A stretch of 64,000 bases of DNA, taken from contig LR990043.1 in assembly GCA_905147135.1 (NCBI GenBank), forward strand, positions 10,327,057 through 10,391,056, read 5' to 3'. The notes beneath the pieces were generated by a model. The model did not search any database. It saw only the letters and a program-made list of their open reading frames with translations, and was not told the DNA's origin. Source of the stretch: Blastobasis lacticolella (taxonomy: Eukaryota > Arthropoda > Insecta > Lepidoptera > Blastobasidae). The translations under genes were made by a program, and so were the position numbers. Shown in pieces: positions 23,448 through 34,110 of the stretch (the first letter of the stretch is position 1; each line of letters opens with the position of its first letter).

Positions 23448-23645
23448 GACTAGTGGACCCGCGCGACTTCGTTCGCGTGGCGAGCTATCTTTACCCTACC
23501 CTACACCTACTTTACCCTTAACTTCTCTTTTTTTTCTTGCCCATAAACCTTCCTCTTGAATCACTATATAGATAAAAAATAGTCTTTAATCAAGAATAGT
23601 CTTGAAATCCGCTATAAAATAATTTGCGTAATTTAAACGATCTAA
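23448..23645 (+). repeat. Dispersed lepidopteran repeat (cccgcgcgacttcgt edge)
   Basis: It begins gactagtggacccgcgcgac, followed by ttcgttcgcgtgg and a ccctaccctacac run, then accttcctcttgaatcacta. The same blocks occur in reverse at 39905-40005 (aagaggaaggttcataagca, then agtcgcgccgagtccactag). The class is very common in moth and butterfly genomes, is non-coding, and is probably the edge of an old transposon. Confidence 0.6.
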
Positions 23646-24254
23646 GCGGATATAGGTGCAGACGGCGGGAATCGACTTTGTTTTATACTGTGTATAGATT
23701 ATTAATCCGTCACGTTCCAATTGGCTGCGAAAAGAATAGATAAAAACAGATTCTCTAAAGCTTGTCCATAATCGAATAAAATTTAAAATATGAATTGAAA
23801 TGTGATACTATTTCTTTGAAGTTTACCGAAGTCATCAAGTAGGTAGGGTAAATCTACCGTTACCTCCAAATATGTAGGATCGAGGGTAGGGACGATAAAT
23901 ACACGTCTGTCCCACCGTCGCGTGACGCGCTCCCGAGCCCGTGTCACGTGCACTTTTCTGCTTCTGTGATTAGAAAATGTGTCACTGTCACTTTTAGCGA
24001 TCCTTTCTTTGCTCAAATAGACGACTAACTACCTATTTATTATAGTTTTAAGAATATCCTTGCAATCTTCAAACTTTCACGGTCTCAAAAGATAGTCAAA
24101 TGGTACGGAAAAAAAGAATTATACTAATAAAAACGACGTATGTAATGTTATGGTCTGGAATGGTGTCTGATAGCTTGACCTGGGTAAGGATTCACATATG
24201 AGGTTAAATTAATACTGATTAGAGGAAAAGGGGTTTATTGATTCATTTTATAAT
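23646..24254. other. Intergenic, no gene recognised
   Basis: The minus-strand frame 24016-23783 (77 codons) is basic and lacks any recognisable domain. I see nothing else supported. Confidence 0.3.
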
Positions 24255-24362
24255 TCATTAGTGACCCGTCTCGCCTCCTCACGGGTAGTTAACAAATTGT
24301 ACACCTAAACTTTCCTCATGAATTACATCCGTTTAGTAGTTTTGTAATCTATCGCGAATAAT
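24255..24362 (+). repeat. Diverged partial copy of the 23448 repeat
   Basis: The words tagtgacccgtctcgcc, cacctaaactttcctcatga and ccgtttagtagtttt keep the order of words seen in the 23448-type repeat family, at lower identity. Non-coding. Confidence 0.35.
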
Positions 24363-24691
24363 GATATTGATCATTACATTAATGAACGATAGTCTTGTCC
24401 AACAAATTTTATCAAATGACTTGTTATCCAAATGTTTGGCATTAACTTATAGTACTGTCGACCTTGGACATACAAATTACTAAACAGGTTATCGTTTGAC
24501 ATTGTGATATTGTTAAAGTTCTACCTATTTTCCATACTAAAACCGGAGTCTGAAAGATCGTAACCCGCCGTAAGCTAAGCTGAAAGTCTCCAAATTTGAT
24601 AATGAGTTACATTTGAAGGTTACCGCTTCAAATTTATACATATATTAATAGGCTCTCTGAGCAAACCAATATAAAGACCCTCCCTGTTCCT

Positions 24692-24727
24692 GGTGAAGAA
24701 GTTAAGTATCTAAGCAACTTCTTCACC
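24692..24727. repeat. 12-bp perfect hairpin
   Basis: ggtgaagaagtt (24692-24703) and aacttcttcacc (24716-24727) are exact complements around a 12-nt loop. It has the form of a small snap-back duplication. No terminator-like or RNA-gene context is visible. Confidence 0.6.
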
Positions 24728-26811
24728 GATAAAACGTCTTAAAATCAAAACCATCTTTGCATTTCTCGTAGTACTTTCTCGTCATGAGGTTTATTTAGAT
24801 CCTTTTTGGTTCTAATGGAATAGTGCAACTCCGTCTTATGTTTTCACTTGATTGAGAGCAACAGAGTCTTGGCCTTTAGTAAAAATAATATTCCATAACT
24901 ACTACTGAAAGTACTGCAATAAAAAAAGTTAAACCGCCTTTATATTACAAAAAAGTATTAAATAAGAGTTTTAAGATAGAATACGAATAAGTTAGGTATT
25001 ATTTATGTTTGGTGTTGGTGTCACACACCGACTCCCCCCTCCTTCCTTGACGAACTTGTCACCGAGTCCAAAAATAAGTAAAACCTAAGTTACTCGTATT
25101 ATGCGTTAAAAAGCTTAAGTTATACTGTTTGTGATTTGAAAGCGGTTAATTTATTTTTTGTATGTAAGTTAATTACTATGAATATAAAAAAGAATCTCTT
25201 GAAAACCCAACTTTGAATTTTCAGTAAAAGTATATTTCAAGTGACGTAATGTTACACAGTTGCTGATACAAGAAAAGAAAGGATGTGAAAGTTAGCAGAT
25301 AGGAGAGAAGAGTCTAACTCTTAAATTTATGATTCAAGAAGAATAAAGGAAGGATACACAATCAGCATAGCGTTTAGGATACAGTGAAGATTTAGTCCCA
25401 GATAGTTTCTACCATTTTAAATTATCTTTCAGTCAGTAAGGTTGCACAAATTCCAAGAATCGCGGAAATGGCATAGTCGACTAATAATAAAGTAAAAAGT
25501 GCGAATCTCTTTTTTTACTTTACCTGTGCTGAAGTCTGACTGCAAATGTGATTTACAAGATTGCAACGTTTACTTTCAGTTAGTGACTTAAAGTTTGGAA
25601 AGCGTTCTGTGTGACGGCGGCGCTTAGCAAGTTTCAAGTGAACATTTTGCGAATTGAACATGACCGTTTGACTTTGCTAGTAGCCTTTTGGGAACGTTTT
25701 TCATGAATTTATTGAACTAATAATTTAACAGTAATAAAACCGAGCACTATAACTGACTGTGTAGCTATTTTCTTACAAAAATAAAAGGTACGGTGTCCAA
25801 AATAATCACAAAATAAGTCATGTGATTTTTTTGAACTACTAGATTCAACTTTTAAGTGGATGATTCCATTCACCTTTATCCATAGTCATGAATATTGCCC
25901 GCAACGTTCCCAATTTCCAAGAAAAAGAGCGTTAACCGCCACGAAATTCGTGAAACGTCTTTCAATTGGAACGTACGCGGCTCTATAATATTTCGTCAAA
26001 GATTGATTGTGGAGTTGGAGTGGCGGTGGTCCGGTCACGCTTCTATGCACATATCTCTCATCGCGAGGTCACGACACGCCAAAGTAGGGGGCCATTCGTT
26101 TCACCCAGTTCCCGGCTCCCAAATAGGTTGCGGATAACACTTGATTGCAAAATTAGGAGGGACTAGTTTTCCCTGTTTGATTATCGACACCAACGAGAAG
26201 GGAAACAGTCGGGGACGAATTTATTTAATTATGAAATGTATTTTCATATTCATATTTATTTGGCTCCAAAAAGATAATACAGTAACATTGTAATGTACAT
26301 ACAATACGGCCTCGAACAATTTTAATAGAAATTGTCGTGGTATGTTTGATTAAATTCTCTAACATATCTATCCTCAGGTCGGGTCACGCATAAAATGGAA
26401 AATCTATCTTTATTTACCAAAATCATTTATCTGGAAAGGATAGGCTGCGGTATATTAAATATTATCAATATGTTACTGTTCCGCTTTTCAAAGCCACATT
26501 TCACGGTCCCTATAAATTATATTATCATCCTAATATGGAGGCAGTGGATAGAGAAGTAGCCCCGAAAATGTGAAATATGATTAGGATACACATGAGTGAA
26601 TATTCTATTCGGACATTTCAATGTCCGTTCTAACCTAAGATGTTGATACGATTGTCTTCGTAGCAATCGCTCTGGTTATTTTTGCTTATTTTCTCAATTT
26701 GTCGCAGCAGTAACAAGAAAGAAAGTTTATAATTCACATGTTTTACTCTTAACATGAATATAATATTTATTTATTTGTAAGGGAAACTATCCCCACATGA
26801 TTTCTTAGGGT
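24728..26811. other. Intergenic, no gene recognised
   Basis: AT-rich. Two overlapping frames near 25895-26166 are moderately long but share no known motif and start in non-coding context. No repeat was identified with confidence. Confidence 0.35.
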
Positions 26812-27299
26812 GCGTCCAAATAACGCGAACGCGCCGAATCGTTTGTCCAGGCCAATGTTTGATAAACGATGTACTTGTTCTCATTTTTTCCGTACATATT
26901 TTGGCAAAAGTCAAAATTAAGTATTACACACGGAGTGTCGTCTACAATGCATAGATAAGTAGTTACGTTCAGCGAATGCGCTTTAAGTACAACTTTGCGC
27001 TCTGTGTTCACCAATAGCGTGATTCCTATTATAATCAACTAAGCCAAGTTGTAAATTTTTTGGTCGAAATGTCCATTTTGAATGGCCTTGGACAATTATC
27101 CGCTAAGCCGAGAGTGAATTCTCTGAACGCAGCTTCCTCTGTGAAAAGTTAAGTCGCTGAGAGACATAGCATAGCGTCTTATTAAAAAATAATAGAAAGG
27201 ATCACATTGTTTCGTACGTTGAACCGCAACGCGCCGCTAACTGCACACGAGCCGTTGCTGGAATTGGGCATTCACGGCGCGATCTCGAGATTTGGACGC
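26812..27299. mobile_element. MITE candidate with gcgtccaaat termini
   Basis: The left end is gcgtccaaat (26812-26821) and the right end atttggacgc (27290-27299), an exact 10-bp inverted repeat. The similarity extends inward as CGnGAnCGCGCCG on both sides, giving about 25 bp with few mismatches. The 488-base interior has no transposase. Flanks share a cttag word (26806 and about 27304), but it does not abut both ends cleanly, so the target-site duplication is unproven. Confidence 0.6.
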
Positions 27300-30249
27300 T
27301 CTCTTAGACATAAAGGCAAAGAAATGAATCGTTTGATTCTGAACATCATAGTTTCAAGAAAATCATGCTTTATTAGTAGGTAAAAACATGAGTTTTTTGG
27401 TAATTAGAAGTACCTATACATTAAAACTTTTTAGTGCTGTTATTAAAAATGTTTATTAATTAAATGTTAATTAATTCGTATTTCTCACGAATATTAATGG
27501 TTTGCATGTAAACAACTAACCATCTTCGTTCGAGATACTTACATAATTACTAGTCAAACTTCACTAGGCAAGTAAGTTTGATTCTTAATTATAAAATAAA
27601 TATAAGTATCATCACCTTCTTATTCATAAAGTAGGTATTGTACATAAAGTACCTATAGAATCATCTTTAGTAACATTGTAACGCCAGTTTGCTGCATAGG
27701 GGAATACATTAAGGGCGATTATGTCACAGCTTCTCGCTGAATGCGCTGGCAGGCATCTTTGCTTGTTCATTGAACAGCTGATGCATTTGAGCTGCTCACG
27801 ATCGGATTATTACATGCTACACAGAGATTATCTAACTTGGCTGTCGGGAACTAGAGTGTTTTTCTTTAGAGATAAAGTAAGTATACTTTTTAAGATAAGA
27901 AAATATTTAATAATAAGTACCATAAGATTTGTGTACTGTTTGTATTTGATATATTGTAAAATTTACGGACTCTCACAAGCCTGAGGCGTCAACCTGGATT
28001 CTGCAGGTGATCTATTACTAGATACTATATTCCCATATTTCTTCGTATTATAAGCTTGCGTTATTGTATTCTGGTTGAGTATCTTAGTCCTCGCAGTGAC
28101 AAGTCCTCATCAACTACATACGTCGAAATATAGAGGTATAATCAATACTAACTGTGGTAATAAACCCTATAACTCTACAGCATCGGCGAGAGTTACCGCT
28201 TTCAATCTCTGTGTCTCGGTTGTCACTGAGCAGTATAAAAATTTTGAACCGATTTCGAAACTCTTTCACTAATCGGAAGCTACAGTATTCCGCGGTGATC
28301 TATGGTATTTTGATTTCGGAATTTCCCATGGGAAGGGGTTGGAATGGGGGTGCTAATTTTGCATTAAAAATATACGAGAAATTCGCATGAAAAAGTTTAG
28401 GAATTAATTTATGATTAAGAATTGCATAATACATATTACAATGTATAAACCATGAAAATCTAATAATCTTTTGGAAAACCATGATTAAACTTTTCTTAAG
28501 AGCAAACGTTACGTTGTACGTAATATACGTAATCCTTTTTAATCAGAGAGAGAGTTCTGATCGAATTGCGGTCTGGATATATCATTTTAATAATGAGCTA
28601 TTTAGCCAGGTCAAGGGCGCCCGTCCCGCCTCGTTGTCTGCCGTCGCGCTGTCTAGCGCTCGCTGACTGGGCAGATCCAGCTCGGGACAATGCACTTGAT
28701 TTGTGATTGGAGGGCTGGATTACGGTTGACAGTCTGATAATTATGCAGCTTTAGCGCTTGAATGCAGAATATATCGTGCACTATTTGAATGCAGAATATA
28801 TCGTGCTATAACCCTTAGATGGGATCCATTAACAATTATCGTCGTTGAAGCCATTAATAAAATAAAACTGCTTTGCTTAAGGAACAGGGTGGGTCCAAAT
28901 TAAACGTTTGAACCAGCAGAGCGCTAAATTAAAACTTAATAAGACCCTTATTTGTCCAATTTAAGACAATGTCAAGATCTTTTGGTTGCGGCGTAAAAAA
29001 TGTCGTGATAAATGTACCGCAGAATGATTAGACAGACGCGACGCTGATAAATGACGTTGCGGGGAAGCTGAACATCTGTTATTTACAAGAATAAGATAAA
29101 TACAGGGTGTTTTGCACCGTGCAAGCGTGTCCCTATTAGCGAGTCCTTGTTTATATGCCTAAAAGAGAGCGAGTCCCAAAACTATACACTTTTTGTTCAC
29201 ATAGGGATGAATCCACGGAGAACATTTATTAAGTCTTGGTACAATTTTTTTTTACATTTGCATGAATAACGGTTCGTGTTGCATTATTCATGTGGCAGAA
29301 AAGTTTAACAATATGAAATATGTATTTTATTACGTACCTGTTTTGCTTGGCGACGCTAATGTATTATGAGCAATTTGTGAAACAAATGGAATGATTTGCT
29401 CGGTCCGCGATTAGACGGCACAGCCGGGCCAAGGGACCCGCTTGGGGATTTTTCATTCTTCTACATTGTTCTCGGAACCTTCGAATAGTAAGTAATAGGT
29501 TTTCCATTAAGCAAATGGCGGTGCTGATTGTGTAGAAATCTGCTCTGCTGACTAGATTGCTTGTATGTGTAGGTATATGTATGTGCGTGCAGGTATTTAT
29601 AAGGTATATCTGGTATTGGTATATCTGTACGATTGCCTTGTTACGGGTTGTTTGCGTATATATATATATAAAAATTAAACAAATGTTCTACGTAACTAAA
29701 GCAATATAATCACTAAGAAAATACTAAGAAAATACTATGAACTAAAATACTACTTATCATGCAATAGCTTACAAACTACTCTAAGGGCTACTTAAAACTA
29801 AAAAAGGGCGCCAGGAGAGTTTTTATTTCGTTCGGAACTCTGCCTAAACCTCGGGTCTAGCTCAGCTTAGCCGGGATGTGAATGTTTAGGTTCTTAAAAT
29901 ACGTTATCTCCAAAATATAAAAGGGCGTGTCGTTAGGCTAAAACAAAGATGCAAGTTGGATATCAGTTTAAATTTATCTTGCGAAAATAATTGATTTGGA
30001 CAAACGCTAGATCTTAAATATCTAGGACTTACCCCTTTATCCTTATGATTTCACTGACTATCCATCGCCCAAAACTTGCAAAGCACAATAATCGTGGACA
30101 CAAACCAACGTACAAATATTGAATCATATGGCAAAATGAATTTCTTAAATATGTAAAATGACTGCTTTTAAGTAATATCCAGTTAGCAGTGTCTCGCATA
30201 AGTCGTTTGTCATACCTTTGAAATATTGTAAATAAAAAGGGTAAACTAC
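27300..30249. other. Intergenic with one short duplication
   Basis: A 22-base unit (starts ttgaatgcagaatatatcg) is present twice without mismatch at 28758-28779 and 28785-28806. A tata microsatellite lies at about 29657-29669. The remaining frames (for example 27721-27984) show nothing recognisable. Confidence 0.4.
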
Positions 30250-30372
30250 ACAAAAAAATAAATAAAGTACAAATAAAATAGAATTAAAATGTTACTAGGG
30301 AGATTCGAACTCGGGTCCTACGCTCTCGAGTTGAACGCTGGCCCAGCGCGCTTACTGAGACTTACAGTGCCC
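30250..30372 (-). mobile_element. tRNA-derived SINE fragment
   Basis: On the minus strand an A-box-like tcagtaagcgcgctgg is followed 25-30 bases later by a good B box (gacccgagttcgaatctcc, 30302-30320), then by an A/T-rich tail. RNA polymerase III box spacing is preserved, but a full tRNA cloverleaf cannot be drawn, so it is called a SINE head rather than a tRNA gene. Confidence 0.55.
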
Positions 30373-31767
30373 GCTCGAAATTACGGTACGCTTGCATACG
30401 AATCAATGTGTAAGCACCTACACAATAAAAGTGGCCGCTTACCTACTAGTTGACTCGAAGAATTTTTAAAATTATAAAGCAGCGTACATAATAGCCTTAC
30501 GGAGCTTCTATTTTATTTTCTCAGGGAAATGGGGGGGAGGATAAAAAGTTGCCTATGTCTTATTCCAAATTAGACTACCTACCAAACCGCTCCCCCGCTC
30601 TCTTTTGAATGGGGCTTTTAAAACACAAATATAACATTTACTTCACAACAGAATTGAAGAGAACCGCGTAAAATAAATGTAAACTTAACTTTTGATCGGG
30701 TCTTTTTATGTACAGAAAATTAAACGAAAAAATGTAATGTTTTTTTTTCTAAATGAAAATGTAATCTTTTGACAAACCTTTCTCTTTATAATATTAGATT
30801 AGATAAGTTAATAATCGAGCAATCTAGTCAACAATATTAGTAGGTAGTTATGTTATACCCTCAAAACAAACAATCTTGAGTGAAGAATATATTGTATTGG
30901 CGTCTATGTAAAAAACACTTTAGTTAACACAATAGCCGAATAATTATTAATGTTCCTGGAGACTTAAGCTAGTCTCAGAACGCGTATGTTCTATCGCGTA
31001 GACAAGTACTTAAGAGTTAAGAAAGTGTAAATCACTTCTGTTTGTCTCTACATTTATTTGAAATCGTAGTTGTAATGTAACGAACGGTTTTACAGAATTT
31101 CACTACCATTAATCATTCAAATGTCTTCTTACTGGGAACCTATATGATCACACCATTCTGAATTCAACAAATAAGCAATTAAATATTAACTCTTCGATCA
31201 TCGTTGAAATAACAAAGACAAGCGAGCTACTCAGCTCGTGACTCCATTAAAGACATTCGATTGAGCGTGGGGAAATAACGTAATGGCATATGAGGATCTA
31301 AAACACCGGTTCTTGTCTTGTAAAAGTGGAGAGCTCGGTCGATATCGGCTGTCGGCTCAAGTAGCTTGTTGGAAGAAATGTGGGGCTATTGGTGCTGGGC
31401 CGGGCCGCCGTGGAGAGCCCTCGGCCGCGGCCGCGCGCCTAGCAAACTAGATTAACCGGCCGACCTCGGCCCCCGAGCCCCTCCACCCCCGAGGATCCTC
31501 TGTCCCCGGACTCTATACTTGGCTCCCTCTGTTTTCAAATTGCCTTTTTATTATAACGCTTTTTCTTAGAATATAAAGAAAGATCTCGACTCGCGAACGT
31601 CCTTTTCTTAGATGTCAAAAACAATAACGAAATGCGGGAAAGCTAAAGACGTTTTCCCGTTTCATTAAAGCGAGTAGTTTTTGGTTGTGCTCAAATGAGA
31701 AACTTTGTGGTTTCTCGCGATTTTCATCCGCGTGACACTCCACTGTATTGAACGTTTCTTATGGAAC
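30373..31767. other. Intergenic with GC-rich islet at 31383-31505
   Basis: A GC-rich block of about 120 bases (gggccgggccgccgtgg, then ccgcggccgcgcgcc, then runs of cccc) interrupts AT-rich DNA. It has no plausible ORF. It could be regulatory or a non-coding exon. Confidence 0.4.
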
Positions 31768-32345
31768 ACTACACACATGTACCAATGACTCTTTTCTGAG
31801 TTATATACATTAGTTGAATGCTAACCAATACTCTTACGGTAAGGGAAAACATTGATGGAACCTGCATATATTGCGACTGAATGTGTAATCATTATCCAAT
31901 TTGTCAGGTTTCCCTGGTAGCCGGATCGCGGACGACCTGAGTGGTTCAGTTGGTAAACGTGCCGATCGCCACGCAGAGGTCCCGGATTAGATTCCCGGCC
32001 AAGCCGAAATTGAAATGATTTTAATTTCTGTTACCGGTCTTTGTTTAGTATGAATCATAAGTATGTATAAAATAAAGTATATTAGTAGTTTATCAGTTAT
32101 AACTGATAACACAAGCTTTGCTTACTTTGGGGCTAGATTGCGCTGTGTAAATTTGTCAAAGCATACGAGTATAAAAAATATAATCCAATCTGGTCAGATT
32201 TCCTTGGTAGCAAGGTCGCGGAAGTCAGCTGGCAGTCGCGACGCTATCATTATCTGATCTGCCAAATCCTGGATCATGGTCAAGACGTACCCCGGGCACT
32301 CTCGCGCGCAAGAGCATAACCGTGACATTAACGCCCAGATGATAT
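31768..32345 (+). mobile_element. SINE, copy 2, interrupted by a second SINE
   Basis: The outer sequence matches copy 1 at 981: tgtaccaatgactcttttct, gtacattagttgaatgcta, gggaaaacat, and at the far end aatcctggatcatggtcaag and taacgcccagatgat. Between about 31931 and 32186 it is interrupted by an unrelated tRNA-derived element. The tRNA-like head of the outer family is not evident in this copy. Confidence 0.65.
31931..32186 (+). mobile_element. Nested tRNA-derived SINE
   Basis: A-box-like ctgagtggttcagttggtaa (31937-31956) and B-box-like aggtcccggattagattccc (31977-31996) have normal spacing. The body reads agtagtttatcagtt and ggctagattgcgctgtgtaa, a tail common to lepidopteran SINE/LINE 3' ends, and finishes A-rich. 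The flanks on both sides share a diverged sequence of about 30 bases (tcaggtttccctggtagc / tcagatttccttggtagc, each ending gtcgcgga or atcgcgga). Confidence 0.6.
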
Positions 32346-33954
32346 TTTTACATACTTCTACACACTCTCACAGGCGTAGGCAGAGTCTATCTGCTACATC
32401 TACAATTCCACCACATCTCTTTTACCTCTTCCACATTCATAAAATATTTTAATAGGTAGCCTCTGTACTTGAAATAGTTTGAGTAGTCCTAGAGATAAAT
32501 ACGTTATATTTTATTCGATTAAAAAGGTTTCGCGCCACACTGTATTTCGATTACATAATATTGTCAACAATATCAGATACGAAAAAAATACAATCTGACT
32601 CCGCATTCTCACAAGACTGTATAAACATTGAGCGATAAAAGGAACCATAAATGGAGAAAACAAAAAAGCGTTTAGTAATCCCCAGCACCAGTTCCCCGAG
32701 CACAGACAACGTAACCCAGCGGTAAAGTCCGCAATACACGTAAAATCAATTTAGCAAAGCCACTTTGAGCCGCATTGACCCCTCACAGCTTATTCACAAA
32801 CGAACCGAATTTAACTTTGAATCATTTATGTTTTATTTTGTACAGTCTGTTTTATAAAGAATTGGCGAGTATTAAAATCGTACATCGATGCTGAATCGTT
32901 GGTTTTGTTTATCCTATTGTAAGCGAATAACGCCAGTAAAATAAAAGTACCGACTACTTGTTAACTTGTATTTCGTATAAGTACCGTTTACCAAGAGTCA
33001 TAGTGACCAAAGATTCTAATTCAATTTCACGAATCAATGGAACAAATGAATAGCTTATTTTGGTCGAGCGAATAATAAAAGTTGAGCTATAATAGAAGGA
33101 ATGATTTACGAGCTGCCAAAACCTGATCGTTTATTATTTTATGGGAAATTGGAGAAAGTTTCTTGTTTATGCTGTAATATTTTGCAACCACAAGTAGGTC
33201 GAGTTTTCTCTTGCGGCGCCAAGTTGAATGTGCCCTTGTTATTAATTCTTGCATTATAAACGGCACCAAGTGTTTGAAACATCAATAAAATGTGTATTAA
33301 ATTTAACTATATCCAATGTGACTTCCCATTTTCCTCCACCAAACGTTCAATTGTATTATTTACCCAAGATAATACGTCTAACATCATAAGAATTGTTGAA
33401 TTTAATTAGCAGTACCCATAGTTTTCCGAGATCAAATATTATCAGGTAATTATTTTGATTAAGAATATATAATCAATTTTATGTATATTATTGAGTATGA
33501 TTATAATTAGAACAGATTGAAAATCGTGCGTACAATTTATCCCATAATATTAAGTTAAAGTTAGCGTAATCTATTTCCAATGAGATTACGCCATAATCTC
33601 GTACTGAAGCGAGCGTATTAGCCGTAGAGATAAGCTAACGACAAGGAGCAACCAATTTGGATGTTGCGGGGAGGCCTTCCCCGCCGAGATTTAGCGCGTC
33701 GCTGCCCATTAAGGCGGCTGCGACAGTTTCAAGTGAAAACGGGAAAATGCTAAGAATTTTATCAGTAATTGAAATGTAAATGAGTTTTTGGAATGAGTGT
33801 GGATTTTGTGTGGAAATACTTTGTGTTTTTAGAGCGCATAGACTTTATGAAATCAAGCAAAAATGGCTAGTAGATTACACGGGATAAGTTATCTAGACTG
33901 CGGGTGGTAAATCGATTTTGGCGAGTAGTTTAATCGTGGAAGAGTTGATCGGAG
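32346..33954. other. Intergenic, no gene recognised
   Basis: AT-rich with no convincing coding region. A short hairpin (gcgtaatct / agattacgc) lies at about 33567-33592. Confidence 0.35.
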
Positions 33955-34110
33955 TCAATGCGGCGGCGGCGCGGGAAGACGGGTGCAGCCATTAACCGGT
34001 ACGGCGAGCGGCGCGCCGGTGATTGATGATGCCAATTCGCCGCCGGACCGGAGCGCCGCCCGCGCCGCCCGCGCCTTCCAAGCCCGCGCCAGCGCATCTC
34101 TCTCTTTCCG
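33955..34110. other. GC-rich islet
   Basis: A dense run of cgg/gcc words (gcggcggcggcgcgg, gcgagcggcgcgccggtg, gcccgcgccgcccgcgcc) in AT-rich surroundings. The frames across it are Arg-rich and differ in all phases, so coding is unlikely. It could be a CpG-rich regulatory or non-coding exon segment of the gene downstream. Confidence 0.4.

Noticed and set aside
28758..28806. CRISPR-like spaced direct repeat
   Set aside because: Only two copies of a 22-base unit with a 5-base spacer in a eukaryotic, transposon-rich context. A simple tandem duplication explains it.
30299..30372. Possible tRNA gene on the minus strand
   Set aside because: A and B boxes are present but a cloverleaf with a proper anticodon stem cannot be formed, and an A/T-rich SINE-like tail follows.
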